Notes: a model not told the origin generated them from the sequence alone. Counted from the stretch's first letter, positions 36,740 through 50,218 are shown. The stretch: 64,000 nucleotides of DNA from Apostichopus japonicus (GCF_037975245.1 NC_092578.1:12072321-12136320); one strand, 5' to 3'. Numbers and translations: made by a program.

Positions 36740-37547
36740 CAGCGACGTAGCCAGGAATTTGCAAGGGGGGGGGGACACATTTTGATTGATTGATTTGATT
36801 TAAATGGGGGAAGGTATAAGGGGAGGGGTATCCCCCTCCCCTTTGAGAAATTTTTGAACAATTGAAGGTCCTTAGATGCTATCTGGTGCATTATCATATG
36901 ATATCATATTATCAGCAGATTTTGTTTCCGGTTTGAATTATTCGACGATCTTTTACATGTTCGATCTTTTACATATTATATCAGAAAGACAAACATAGTG
37001 CTCATTTATAAAAAAAATCCAGTAGGATGATTATTGTTTATTGTCCAATGTCTGGAATTAAATACATTTGACGAACTTAACTGACGGACAATACACTTGT
37101 ATATTCAGCAGTGTAATAATTATTTATAGGAAGCGCGTATCACGTATGATTGATAGCTTAGCTTCATAACATGCTGTTCGTGCAACAACTTATGACGAAT
37201 CATAGAAAGGATGAGAACGCACGCACGTTGTCGTCGCTGTGCATATACGGTCCGTGACACTCCATCGGGTGCGGTTAGGTAGGCTATATGTATTTTATTA
37301 CGCAGTGGCCAACGGTAGGATTGTAATAGGCTATAGGCTAGGGTTAGCTAATTGCATCTGCCAAACTAAGTAGTTGAATCAGTAGGCGTGAATGTTACAA
37401 CGATTATAATCGAGTTAACGGAGCTGACGAGTATTCAAGATCAAAAGAGAACTGACAAAATACCATGCCAAAAACAACAGTTTTTAACATTTGTTCGACA
37501 CTGAGAGGGGGAGCAGTTGCCCCCTGCTCCCCCTGGCTACTTCCCTG
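36740..37547. mobile_element. hAT-like MITE, TSD ATGAGTAT
   Basis: Perfect 8-bp duplications ATGAGTAT lie at 36732-36739 and 37548-37555. The termini are CAGCGACGTAGCCAGG and CCTGGCTACTTCCCTG. The interior contains the AAGGGGAGGGG...CCCCTCCCCTTT palindromic module at about 36818-36844. No coding capacity. Confidence 0.93.
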
Positions 37548-37610
37548 ATGAGTATGACCCCACATAAGTAAACACCCTCCTGTAGATGGTTTTCAACAAA
37601 TGAAGGTTGA

Positions 37611-38171
37611 AGGATTGGTTCAGGTGTTTGACATGTCTATTTTGTATGAAAGAGCACAAAAAGAACAGTGAAGAAACTACCATGATAGAATGCTCTGTTA
37701 AGGAGATATGACACTTTGAAGATATCAAAATTTCTTTGAAAACGACTGGTGTAGAAAGACTTACTGTGAGGGTGTGACGTCACATCCTCACTTCCTTAAC
37801 ATTTGTGAATATATTTCTTTAAAAATTATTTACATTTTTTAACACATTTGAAAATATTATAATCAAAAGTTCTTCAGATGTTTAATCTCAAATACTTCCT
37901 TTGACAAATATGAAATCTCCTGACATATCTTTTGGTTGAAAGTCATGAAATCTCACAAAATATTAAGAGAAAAATACAAAGACTTTCATGAATGTGAGGA
38001 TGTGACATCACAGCTAGTCAGATTTCAGCACTGTCTACACAATATGATAAAACTTTACACTTGAACATCTCTTTAACCGAAAAAGATATTTGAACAGTTT
38101 TTTCACCATTGTGTTTCTTTTATTGTCCTCTTTCATATAACATAAACATGCATGACAACTGAACCAATCCT
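37611..38171. mobile_element. TTAA-type MITE with subterminal TGACGTCA palindromes
   Basis: The ends AGGATTGGTTCAG and CTGAACCAATCCT are inverted repeats with imperfect similarity for about 100 bp. The right flank is TTAA (38172-38175) and the left flank is TTGA (37607-37610), one change from TTAA. Internal inverted segments carry GTGTGACGTCACATCCTCAC (about 37772-37791) and GTGAGGATGTGACATCACAG (about 37994-38013). Confidence 0.75.
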
Positions 38172-39229
38172 TTAAGTAAGTAATTGATAATTCCATTCGA
38201 TTCTTAACATATCTTCATCCTGCTTTTCCATAGTAATAGTTGTAATATGAGAGCAAATTGAAATTTAAAACCTTTTCGATATATACAATATATATAATAC
38301 TTAAAATGAAATTGTGATGGCCTCGAACTGACAAATCTGATGTAAAGCGGGGAGTTGCCTCTCGGAATAGCAATTCCCTGCTTAGAGAGACACCGGCTAT
38401 AGCTATAGGCTATGTTTCAACCGTACTGGTCACGAAATATCAAAGATTAAAAACAAAGTTAATTTATAACATATTAATAGTTTCTTAACCTTGTCAACGC
38501 TTCTCGAAACGCTAAAAATGCGCGTGATGTTGTCAGCGTCAGATGTAGAAAGCCGTAAGAGCGTAAACAAGCCATAAATTAGGAACTGGAATGCACTCTT
38601 ACGTAAACAAAAACATTTGGCCTTTCTGACTGATGACTTGATAGATATTGCTCTTTGACCTTCGCCATTGTTTGTCGCATTCTGCCAATTGACAGCTGGT
38701 TGTTCTGTCAGAACCATTCAACATTTAACTAGTTTAGTTCGATGTTTGAATGTCAACAAAAGCATCGACCTTGTTATTCGTGGATTTATCATTTATCTTG
38801 ACTTACAAAACTGTAGCCCAAGTAATAGAAGAGAAAAGTAGTCCTAGAAGTAAAATTTTATTATTGCTGCCTGTGATTTCTTGGAAGGTTTATAAGATTG
38901 TTGCTATTTATGATGTAGAGATGAATTGAAATGATAGAGCCACATTATAAAAGCCTCATGCAGATCGGCATAGGTTGTACAGCTCCCAAGTATACATTTT
39001 GTAATTTGGATGCAGATTGTCCCTTTAGAGTATTTGATGAAAATATGTGGCAAGTCACTTTGGCGTATAGTCCAAAATCATAGATGTCTTTTAATATTTA
39101 AATATATCTTCACTAAATATATAAATTATATTTAAATCGCCCTACATTTTAAGCGGCTCCAGCGACTCCAGATTTTACCCCGTCTTAATAAAATCCTTGA
39201 TTCGCCTAAGGCCCTTTGAACCTTTCTGT
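38172..39229. other. No gene seen
   Basis: I recognise no protein or bounded repeat. A minus-strand open frame at 38430-38717 lacks any domain signal. Confidence 0.35.
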
Positions 39230-39365
39230 ACTTGCAGCAGATACTCATATATATGGTACAGCAACTACTGTTCATGTCCCACAACAGTGCATCAGTTATT
39301 ATACTTTGTGTTCGTAACACGGTAACATGTGTTACAGGTGACACTGTAACAACTGCAAAGCTGTA

Positions 39366-40312
39366 ACTTACGGAAGCGTAGAAGGGACATGGTGATGAAA
39401 GAGAAACAAACTCGTCAAAATGACAAAATTCAGAAAAATGACGTTTTGCCGAGTTTAACAACTCGTCAAAACGACAAAATTATTAAATTTGCCGAGATGC
39501 AACAAGTCGTCAAAATGACAAAATTCTGAAAATTGACGTTTTGCCGAGATAAAATAACTCATCAAAATGACAAAAATCTGAAAATTGACGTTTTGCCGAG
39601 ATACAACAAGTCGTCAAAATGACAAAATTCCGAAAATTGACGTTTTTGCCGAGATACAACAAGTCGTCAAAATGACAAAAATCTGAATCTTAACGGTTTG
39701 CCGAGATACAACAAGTCGTCAAAATGACAAAAATCTGAAAATTGACGTTTTGCCGAGATACAATAACTCATCAAAATGACAAAAATCTGAAAATTGACGT
39801 TTTGCTGAGATACAACAAGTTGTCAAAATGACAAAAATTTGAAAGTTGACGTTTTGTCGAGATAAAACAAGTCGTCAAAATGACAAAAATTTGAAAATTG
39901 ACGTTTTGTCGAGATAAAACAAGTCGTCAAAATGACAAAATTCTGAAAATTAACATTTTGCCGAGATACAACAAGTCGTCAAAATGACAAAATTTTGAAA
40001 ATTGACGTTTTGCCGAGTTACAACATGTCATCAAAATGACAAAATTCTGAAAATTGACGTTTTGCCGAGATACAACAAGTCGTCAAAATGACAAAATTCT
40101 GAAAATTGACGTATTGAGTTGTTGTATCTCGGCAAAACGTCAATTTTTAGAATTTTTTCATTTTGACGACTTATTGTATCTCGGCAAATTTAATAATTTT
40201 GTCGTTTTGACGAATTGTTAAACTCGGCAAAACGTCATTTTTCTGAATTTTGTCATTTTGACGAGTTTGTTTCTCTTTTATCACCATGTCCCTTCTACGC
40301 TTCCGTAGTAAC
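39366..40312. repeat. Palindrome with a ~52-bp satellite array in its loop
   Basis: The outer arms (about 39366-39500 and 40175-40312) are reverse complements, from 'acttacggaagcgtagaagg' inward. Between them lie about 13 tandem copies of a ~52-bp unit containing AAAATTGACGTTTTGCCGAG and ACAACAAGTCGTCAAAATGA; the orientation switches at about 40110. Sequences outside (39230-39350 and 40555-40700) also form direct and inverted copies sharing 'ctactgttcatgtcccacaac'. Confidence 0.9.
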
Positions 40313-41021
40313 TTGTTCCCATGTATAAGACAAAGAACTGCGAGACTGGACAAGGAGTCTATGAAGATGAGAATGCCTAAAAGATGAAGTAAAGGAGGTA
40401 CGGTACCGCTTCATTCCATTTCACACCTCTCTTTAAATCACGCCAATTCGTCATGCCGAGAACGAAGAAAGGCCATGTTCGGGTATATCCATAGGCCAAC
40501 TTATAGCATAAAACGACTAGATACGACTTCATTTTAGAATCGGAACTCGCACTAAATGGTTGGTACAGTACCTACTGTTCATGTCCCACAACCGTGGATC
40601 AGTAATGACTACTTTGCGTTCATAACACGTTAACATGTGTAACAGGACATGAACAGTAGTTACTATATACCAACTATGAGTATCGGCTGTTACTTGTCAG
40701 TTCCGCAGCAGATTTTGGTCACGTTCGGCTCCGCTGATCGTGTTCACTGAATCATTTGATTTTTGGTTTCGATGATAATCGTAACCTATGCGGTCATGCT
40801 GGCGGATGAGTGTGTGTGTGTGCGGTGGGTGCGTGTGTGCGTGCGTTTGTTTTGCTATCTGACCGAGGACTTGAACAAAAGAATTTCAGGTCCTCGGTTG
40901 TGATTTCTAAAGAATCACCACGTCCTCGGAAGAATTCTATTGTATGGGGTATTGTTAAAGTTAGGGTACGTGGATTTGAACAATGGAAAATACAATGGGG
41001 CCCTCGGTCTGAATGAAACAC
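40313..41021. other. Repeat fringe; no gene
   Basis: The segment 40830-40925 contains an imperfect hairpin, 'ccgaggacttgaac' to 'caggtcctcgg'. It matches the last 75 bp of the window (63926-64000). Confidence 0.5.
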
Positions 41022-41144
41022 AAACATGTGTGTGTGACGCCTCGCTTGTAAACACGATATCTCAAGAAGGGAAGCTTGGGCCAATCTAATATTTGGTGTA
41101 TATGAGTACCGCATGAGTAGAAGAACCATATTGTTTAGTGGGGG

Positions 41145-41157
41145 AGGTCAAAGGTCA
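41145..41157 (+). promoter_or_regulatory. Perfect DR1 (AGGTCAAAGGTCA) within a repeat
   Basis: Two AGGTCA half-sites with one base between them, the known preferred arrangement for HNF4, COUP-TF and RXR heterodimers. Another lies at 41399-41411. Both are part of the dispersed repeat; function is not implied by sequence alone. Confidence 0.5.
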
Positions 41158-42351
41158 TTTGGGTTAACCTTTTAACGATATCAAAAGAAGGAAAGCTTGG
41201 ATCAATCTCGCATTTCGTGTGAAGGAGAACCACATTAAGTTCAAGATGCCAATTGTTTTTGGTAGAGGTCCAAGTCCATTTGGGGTCACTAGAGGTCAAA
41301 TTGTGAAAACCTTGTAAACACGATAACTCAAGAAGGGAGGTTGGACGAATCTCATATTTAGAATGTAGTTGGTACACGTTCAGTACAAGATTTTATTGAG
41401 GTCAAAGGTCATTTGGAGTCACGAGACTCCAAATTGTGGAACCTTGTTTTATAAGCTACCGTCTCTCCCACAGACCAGCCTATTAGATATAATGTGCGTT
41501 ACGCCTCATACGAGTAGGAGACTATTGGCAATTGGAGATGAGCTTATGGGCATCCGTAGAATCTAAAACATAAAGCTCGACCAAATTTGCATTTGCCGCT
41601 CGGAAGCCTTATTTTGCGTGCAAAAAAAGTGAGTACTTTGCAGTACAGCGGTTCTATTGGACGTTTTTCGTCGTTTTTATTTCAGGTTGGATGTAGTTTC
41701 GTTGTGACCAGGCAGCGTTTATGAAACTTAACCGTTCGTCTAGTTAGAGTTTTTACTATGAACAATGCGAAATAATTGTGTAAAACGGTCTTAGTTTGGC
41801 AGTGAGTTCACGAGCTTTTGTCTGGATCGGCTGTTGATCTCAATTGTGTAGTGTCTTCCACCAGTTTCAGCATAGCTAGGCCTTAAAAGTAACGTTCCAC
41901 TTTCGTCACGTTTATGATTATGGGACAACTTGAACAAACCTGGGTAGGCATGTGAGCAATTTTATGTTGTCTAGGCCAGCAACGGTTGGGTAGAATAGGG
42001 TTCGTTAACACAACAACGTGAAGAATACGAGTCAGAATACAAATACACTTAAGATGGCAAAACATCTCCTTCATTATTTCTTAAGGCAATTTTCCTACTG
42101 GCTATCAGTCATAATTCGCAAAGTATAGAACAATTTAAGGGGTTTTGAGACCAGTTTGCTGTTGTTACTGCTAACAACCTCAGATTTGCGTAAAAGATCG
42201 CTTTGATTTAGGCAGTGTAATGGAGTAATAGCGATTTTTTTCGCGCATCAATCTGCAGATAAAAGACAGATAAATAATTGGGAAAATGTACGAAGTCGCC
42301 GCTCTAATCGAGTAGCGGTTCAAAGTAGCAGTGAGGTACTGTACATGCTTA

Positions 42352-42542
42352 GGACTCCCGCACACCTAGTTACTGTATACAGTACTGTATACAGTACTGT
42401 ATATAGTTACTGTATACAGTAACTAGGTGTGCGGGAGTCTGTATATGCTTAGGACTCCCGCACACCTAGTTACTGTATACAGTACTGTATACAGTACTGT
42501 ATATAGTTACTGTATACAGTAACTAGGTGTGCGGGAGTCCTA
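42352..42542. repeat. Two tandem ~88-bp palindromes
   Basis: Each runs from GGACTCCCGCACACCTAGTT to its inverse. The centre is built from repeated ACTGTATACAGT. The two copies are offset by 100 bp. Confidence 0.92.
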
Positions 42543-43337
42543 AGCATATACAGTACCTGCCTAGTAAAGTAGAGGAGCCCTAATTTAACAGAAGCCAAGC
42601 TATCTTTGTAGGTATTTCTTACAGATGTTGTATTTTAATTGTTCGAGACACTACAGTAGGCCTAGCTGCTTATTTATGATTCTGCGTCATGTTTTACTTT
42701 GTTCATTACTTACTTTTGGTGGAAAAAGGTTAAATTTCATACTGCACAGAAACATAATTTTCCAATGTGCAATTACTTAGCACCATGCGTCTGCCTAAGT
42801 GCCTAATATTTTTCACAGGAAGTATTGATGTTGTAGATCTGTACTATGGAGACTTGAACAGCAATTATAGCCTATTGGCGAGGGAAATTTGGCGAGTAGA
42901 CTTTTAGCCACGGTCGCCAAATAGCGAGTACTTTTAAAAATTTAGTCGAGGCCTGAAACCTTCAAAACATGATTTCTCATGGTAGAAATCATGGATACTT
43001 TTCATATATGGTAAATGGATTTGCCATATTGAGTACAAGTATCCTATTGCTGGTGGGGTCAAATCTCCTATAGGTCACCAGAGGTCAAACTCTGAAAAAC
43101 CTTGTACATGATATCTAACGATGGAAATCGTGGATACCGCTAATACTTGGTGTGTGGATCATAACACTGAGTACAATACCCGTATTGTTTTTGGTGGAGG
43201 TGTGTATAGCCACGTACAGTAGACTGACCTGTGTTATCATGCCATAGTGTTATTGTAACAGCTAGTTCTGGTTATACTAACAAGCAGAAGTCTAGTGCAT
43301 TGAAGTCATCGAAACCTCAATGCATTTTGCATTCTGG

Positions 43338-45269
43338 TTTCCCCTTAATAATTTCCATTACTCCTTAAAAGCTTCCAAATTACGTGTGCTACCTATCTTC
43401 CTCTTCACTTATTTCTCCAATCTGCTATTGTCTGTTTTACCTAAAATATGTAATTTAACCTAAAGGAGCCGTGCCTTGCATGCATGACTCGAATAGGATG
43501 TTTCATTCTGACCATGCTTCTCTGTTAAAACATCGGGGCACTGATATAGGGGCTAACAATGAAACTGATAGGCCTATATGAAACATATAGACGTAATAAA
43601 TATATTTATGAACCGTAGTTTCACATTAGACTGCTGCACCTTTCACGCAGTTGAAATCTTAAGAGCTCTCTAATTGTACTGTTATTCTAACCAAATTCGC
43701 GAAAACAAAAACACACCGTCATCGCATCCGCGATCGTGCGTATACGTAATAAGCGGTTAAAATAAACCTTGTGTTATTTTTGAACCCCATTCCTACAATA
43801 CGTGCCTAGAATCTTGAGGTTGCACACTACTGACTAGTGAGATCAGAAGAAGTGATATGATAATTTCGCTAACACTAACTGAAATAGCGCATAGTGTCCA
43901 GTCTTTCACGTAGGCCTTATGTCATGTAGGGAAGTGGAAATCTATAGGGGACAGCCCCCCCCCCCCCCCCTCCACACACACACAGGCTACGGCACTGTAC
44001 TTGGCATCAGTTAACTAAATCACAAAAATATATGTTGACATATGTACATAACTACTTAGCTAGTACTTGAGGTATCAGTCAGTCCCCAGCGGTGCAAAAA
44101 GTGCTTCTTTTCTTGTAGAATATGCACGACGTTTCATGACGTCACTCCTAATTAATATATAATTAGGTAAAACATCATTTTTGAAGGTCAATTTCTCAGT
44201 CACTAACCAATTTATATTTCTGATAATAGTTGAATTTGATGGAGGAAATGTGTTTAATCCAATCAATATTTACAAAAGACACAAGAAAGGAGTGGATAGG
44301 GAATTTCGGCCGTATTTTCCGAACGTAACTTAACAACTTTCGAACTGTTTAGAAGAATTGTTTTTTTTTTGCATGAATGTCATCATTTCCAATTTTTGAA
44401 AACTTGTATATTCGCTGAAGAAAACCCCTTTAACACAAGGTAATTTCCATTTCTCTATAAATCACCCTGTAACGAAGTCAAGTTCACGGCAAATATATAC
44501 ACACACGAATACAGGTTACGAATACAGGTTACGAGTAAAGTGGTGACTTTCCCGTTGGTATACGTATTGCGCGAAATGCTATAACTAAGCGTGATAAAAC
44601 TAATGGAATTGAATTGCTTATATCATCGAACTCCATGCTTATATCGAATTATATGAGGAACTATTCATGGCAGTGAAATGACTTTTCTGTGTGGATTGGG
44701 GCATAAGTACGCCTGGAGATAATGAAATACTCACTGCCAATACATCGATTTGGTACATCCACACATAACAATATGCAAGCGATGCCATATCGTAACAATC
44801 GCTACTTTTAGAACTAATTGTGGTATCGTACTATGCAGGGACGTAGCTAAGGCCTGATGATTGGGGGGGGGGGTGTAGTGGCTGAAATTCCAACTGGATG
44901 GGTTTTGGAGACAGGAAATTCCGACTGCTACCTTGTACCCCCCCCCCCCCCTTGTACTACTCGCCAACATTAACATGTTGAACGCGCGCGTAAAATTATT
45001 TTTCGATACATTTGTACCACTGGCCCTCACTTCACAAACTTATTAATCACTCTGGTTAAGTAACTGAGTATAGTTATCTGCTTGAAGGCTACATAGACTA
45101 CAAAAGCTATGTTATTGTATCAAAGGGGAAAACTTTTTATTTTCAACAAATTATATTCGACGACATAGTGAATTACCAAAAAATACAGTGCTTTTTACTA
45201 GCACGCTTAATATTATTTTCTTTGGGGGGGGTGGGGATATTTATCACTCACATGAAAAAAATTAAATTG
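43338..45269. other. No gene seen; partial hAT-like end at 44836
   Basis: The phrase CAGGGACGTAGCTAAGGCC at about 44837 matches 30922 in the hAT element, so it is probably the left end of another MITE whose right end I could not find. The rest is AT-rich. Confidence 0.45.
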
Positions 45270-45680
45270 TTCACTTCATTCCAACTGAGCATTCGGAATG
45301 AAGTGAACAATTAAACATTTTGCAGGAAAATGTTGACTTGACGAGATACGATAAGTTGCCAATTAAACATTTTGCAGAAAATTTTTCAATTGCTCAGTTG
45401 GAATAAAGTGAACAATTGAACATTTTGCCAAAAAAATGTCCAATTGACGAGATAAGATAAGTTGTCAATTAAACATTTTGCAGAAAATGTTTCAATTGCT
45501 CAGATGGAATGAAATGAACAATTGGAAATTTGCAGGAAAATTTCCAATTGAAGAGATAAGATAAGTTGTCAATTAAACATTTTGCAGAAAAATGTAAAAT
45601 TGACGAGATTATGATAAGTTTGTCAATTAAACATTTTTCAGAAAATTGTTCAATTGCTCAGTTAAAGCAACTGAGCAATC
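45270..45680. repeat. ~100-bp tandem array of 'caattaaacattttgcagaaaa' units
   Basis: Units contain 'tgacgagataagataagttgtcaa' and 'ttgctcagttggaatgaagtgaac'. About four degenerate copies, ending with an inverted 'gctcagttaaagcaactgagc'. Confidence 0.8.
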
Positions 45681-47888
45681 CAACATTTTTCTGATTTTTG
45701 ATAAGAGTTTATCTTGTTATCTAAACAATTTACTGAAAAATGTCAACTTATGGGGCAAAGTTTTTCTTATGTTGATGGCACTTTTAAGCTTCCGTAGATT
45801 AGCATTGAGCGTTTTAATTGTATACCATAGAGACAATGTATATCCTGAACTTACTTGAAGCTAGCGAACAGGGTCAACCCACCCAATAGCAAAATTAATA
45901 CATAAATTAACCGAATTGAAGCTGGCGAACGTTGTACAGTAGTTCTATTAGGCATTTTTTTTTAGAGTATTCAAAATCATACGAAGTTTTGCATGGTGGA
46001 GTATAAGGATCGCGAGATACAATTTCTCAATGTGACAAGGAAAACGTGGTAAATATGACTGATTAAAGGTCAATTTTGACCGAAAATTTTACGTCACACA
46101 CAAATTACAAAAATATGTGGAAATTAGAGTGCGACAGTCGGAAAAATTAGAGTGCGAGAGTCACATATATCATTTGAATAATAAGATGTTCCTCTTTTCA
46201 AAGACGACAAAAAATATTTCAAAAAATTGCCTTAGGTAACAATCCTGGGGTCAGTGTCCTTAAAACGAAGGTTACAAAGACAAAGGAATAACATAACAGA
46301 AAATTAGGCAGTCACTTCCTTTACATCATCAATGTGAGTAATTAGCTAATTGTTCATTCATATAAACAAAACTAGAATTGAGAAAAGACTTGTAAAATGG
46401 TCAATCTATGATGGATTTTGATGGGTATGCAAATATTTTTCATGATTTCTAATGCCTATTACAGTGATTAGGACAATTTTGTTCATAGGTGTCCATAGAC
46501 CTTTAGAAAACTGGCGGTAAAAGTATGTTGCCGTTCCAACAATTGCTAGTGGATGCAGACAATAGATACAATAGTTGAAATATAATTTAAAGCAGTTAAA
46601 TATAAAATTAAGTTTGATATATTTTATTTCAAAAAAATACGATATGAATCCAGGTTGTATTTCTATATCACTATTTATTTTGAGAAATGACCTTATATAG
46701 TCTTATCCACTGACCATTAGGTTAGTTCTTCATATGCAACACAAAACTCAGCATAATACTTAATACATAATACATTTAAGGTCTCAAATGACATATTCAC
46801 AATATGTTTACAAGGACAACTGGTATTGACTGTCGTCATAGGATGTTCTGCTGTCTAAATGAAGTTAAAGGAAAGTGTTTTGGTTGAGTTATTAGAATTT
46901 ATAACCAGAAAACGAAAATGTTTAGTGGTTCCGAACTTGGTTCAAACTTGACAAAGTCCATTTCGTGACAACGTATAAAAACACACATGCATGAATATTA
47001 ATGAGGTCAAATTTTATGATCCCCTAACCATCTACTGACTGTATCTATAGACTGCACTTACATTGTGTTATCCAAATACATATGTAGAAAGCTTATTGGA
47101 CATACTATTTCAGAGATATCTGAAGGTGGAAATTCATTCGTTAAGCCTTGCCCATTCATTTATATTTTCATTAATTTTCAGGATGGGAACTAAACAACAA
47201 TCTACTCATCACAGGGCATCTACCTACTAAGTATGACATTGATTCAATCTGTGGTTGTTGAGATATTGTGGTTACAAGCTGTTTTAGAAGATTTCACGTT
47301 GAGCTCCGTGAACATCTACTTACTATGTAGTTACATCAATTACCCAGTATGACCTAAGTGGGACATTCGGTTGAAGAATTAAACGTTAATCCCAGCCCAC
47401 TCATTAATATGCAAGATAGACCTACCAAGTACATACAGCCAGTTGGGACAGTTTTCTAACCCTAATACCTCTCTAAACTGTCCTACCATGTCACACTTCA
47501 AAGCACTCGTACTGACAGTATGAACAGTTCCTAACCTTTATCTGATAGAAAGGAGATATTCATACTGCTCATACTGACAATACAAGTGCTCTCAAGCGGG
47601 ACATGACAGTATACAAAAAACATATCCCAACTGGGTGCCAAGTATGACATCAATCACATATTCTTGAGATACCGTGTTTACATGCTAGGGCATGACATGC
47701 CAACTTGACTGCATAGGTTCTGATGGATGCCAAAGCATCGGAACCAAAAACAATGGATTAAATATAAAAGATATAAACCCTGGGCTTTTGTTATGACCTC
47801 ATAGTACAGACTGATATTCTTACACCCGCTGTGAAATAACTAGTCAAAACTTCTTTTCCCCGAATTTCCAGGAATTTTCTAATTATTT
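45681..47888. other. No gene seen
   Basis: AT-rich sequence without recognisable exons. Confidence 0.35.
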
Positions 47889-48128
47889 TTGAAACCTACT
47901 GTGTTGGCGGCCATTATGTATCGAGGGCGCTTCAAAATGACATCAGCGAGCCACATTCCCCTCTCTGCATATGACTTGTACACTTGCTTTCGGAGATCGT
48001 TCGGAAATTGGTGCAAAATGCCGGAGTGCCAATCAATTGGATGGGTGAAAAGAAGAGGGGAAGAAGGAGCATTGAAAGGAAAACAGAATTATGTTATTCC
48101 TGACGGGAAAAGGTTTCCAGAGAAATGA
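47889..48128 (+). pseudogene. Possible decayed THAP-type zinc finger fragment
   Basis: The frame reads a KMPECQSIGWVKRRG start and continues to YVIPDGKRFPEK before a TGA at 48126-48128. If that stop is a CGA-to-TGA change, the reading continues ERTKA. An M-P-x-C start followed by an F/IP-x-G-K basic stretch resembles a THAP domain. The second expected cysteine is W, and no C-x2-H pair is found. It may instead be an unrelated short ORF. Confidence 0.25.
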
Positions 48129-48371
48129 GAACGTACAAAAGCACAAGGCTGCCCCTCCGTCGCAGAACTGTTACTAGTGTTGACAGTATACTAGCATCAT
48201 AACTGTAACTGCCAATGTAGGCCACATATATGCGATTTGTTTAGCAAGCTCTAGGTCTCGTTGTCTCAGTTCCTCCACTGTGTATTCAGGCTCGATTTGT
48301 CCAAAAGCATCCATGTTCTCTTTTTTTCCAAAATTCCCGAGCCCCGATTTGACTTCATATTTAGTTGTCAT

Positions 48372-50092
48372 TTAGTTGTTGTGAACGGCGCATTGGAAAT
48401 GCTTTAGTTGTTGGGCCACACCTTAATTTCTTTGTTCAGGTTTTCCAAATTTTGATTACAATTTTCTAGTCAGTCCTCAGTTTTGCCTTGCCTATAATTT
48501 AGATATAACATCATTTAGCATGAACATGAAAGGGATACTGAATCTCCAGCTCAAAACAACTATATTTTGCAGTAAATGCCCCCAAAAAATCCTGATGTTC
48601 TGTTTTGATGAATTAAATATTCCTAATAATACATACTTTCCTCCTCCGAGGAACAAGCCAGGATTGAAGATAATGACAGTACAACTTAATTTTGACCAGA
48701 AAGCCAGTTGGCTTTGTGACTCCTTGCTCAAAATTTCAAATAACTATCTGACAAATATAGAGCAAGTTGTTAAATTTGTCCAAGAACTAATTAAGAACCA
48801 ACAAAGATCAGAGTATTTCTAGCTCTTATTTGTAGCCTCCTTTGTGGGCATCAACCATTTCTCTCACTGGTAAGGATTTTGCAATATAGAATTTTTATTC
48901 CAAAATGTTTCAATATCTAGAAAACAGTCTTCCTAATGAAATATAGACTCATAGATGTATGAATGATAGGGCATGTTCTATTAATACCAATTTTGAGCTA
49001 GCAAATCAGTTCTGCTTCTATCCCGTTAATAATTGTTGTAAAAGAACAATTATTATCAATATCCAGAAATAACAGTCTTCCTATGTGAAATATAAACACA
49101 TTGATGTATGAATGAAAGGACATTTTCTTTTTACCAAGTTTGCAAGCAAGCAAATCAGCTCTGCCACCAACCATCCCTTTAATAATTGTTATTGTTGAAT
49201 GAGAGTTAGGTGATATTGCTTATACACTTTGAAATATATTCACAACCTACTGCCAAAGCAAAAGTCATCTAGTATAATTAACAGTGGAAATGGCCAATTC
49301 TGAGATCATTTGAGATAATCTGTTGACCCACTTGAGCCAATTTTTGCACCATTTGAAATAACTTGTTGACCCTTTGAAGCCCAAAGGGTGAAAACTGACT
49401 TTGAAGCAGATTTCATTTCCTGGATGACTGTTTGTTTTGTGAAAGATTAAGCTATGTTCACCAAAAGAAAATCATAGCATTGAGAATTCACAGATTAATT
49501 GTAGTTTAATTTTGGAGTTACCATGTTTAAAAGGTTTTCAGACTTTGGCACCTATGACCTCAATTGACCTTTGACATCTGCCAATTTCAATATGGTTTTT
49601 GCACTCACCAAGCTAGATGTACATATGATGTTCAAGAAAGATGTACTTCCTGAGTTTTGACTAGAATGTTGACATTTGACCGCCACCAATTTCAATAGTG
49701 TTCTTGTACTCACCAAGCTGGATCTGCATACCATGTATGACAGTTCAAAAAGATGTACATTTTTCAGTTATCCTGTTCACAAAGTTTTCATACTTTGACC
49801 TCTGTTGACCCCAAATGACTATTGAACTTTACAGAAAATAATAGGTTCTTGTACTCAATAAAACGGATCCACATACTATGTATAAAGTTATTCAACCATG
49901 AACTTTTAGATTCACTTGAATACTGACAACGTTCTACATTTTCAAAATTTGTAAAGACAATGCTATACCTATGCTATATCTAGGATACAATTAATAATGA
50001 AAAATAATTTTAAAAAAACACAAAGTTATGGACAAGTGCAAACTTTCACATCAGTATTAAATAGGAGCAGAAATAGAAATAAGAAGTTGTTA
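48372..50092. other. Sequence 3' of MOB4; TGACCT repeats, no gene called
   Basis: Copies of the TGACCT-type repeat occur at about 49510-49600, 49665-49760 and 49790-49880. A 100-codon plus frame at 48520-48822 is not recognised. The MOB4 3' UTR should begin at 50092 and run leftwards; I could not assign a polyadenylation signal with confidence. Confidence 0.45.
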
Positions 50093-50218
50093 TCAGGCTT
50101 CACTCTCATTAGGATCTGGTGGTACCTCTTCCAGAATTGGCACAATCAGGTTATCCTTAGCCATCAGCTTGTACTTGGTAACAAATGTTGTAAACCTCTT
50201 GCATAAGTGAGTTGCATT
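50093..50218 (-). CDS. MOB4: MOB4 terminal coding exon
   Basis: The acceptor TTTTTTACAG lies just before 50218. The 42 codons including TGA (50095-50093) begin [13 protein letters not shown], continue [14 protein letters not shown] and end PNESEA. It joins in phase 0 to the exon ending at 58460. Confidence 0.95.
   Translation of the reverse strand, partial: NATHLCKRFTTFVTKYKLMAKDNLIVPILEEVPPDPNESEA

Larger units (their letters stand above)
41022..43337 (-). repeat. Right arm of the large inverted repeat
   Basis: It is the reverse complement of the left arm starting at 26569. It lacks the hAT element and the 657-bp TTAA element found in the left arm, and it has a private tandem palindrome at 42352-42542. 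Confidence 0.85.

Noticed and set aside
48174..48371. 65-codon acidic minus frame (EYTVEELRQRDLELAKQI)
   Set aside because: It looks protein-like, but I recognise no family, see no clear splice partner, and it overlaps the THAP-like fragment region. Not called.
48520..48822. 100-codon plus frame
   Set aside because: No recognisable domain or acceptor; compositionally like its surroundings.
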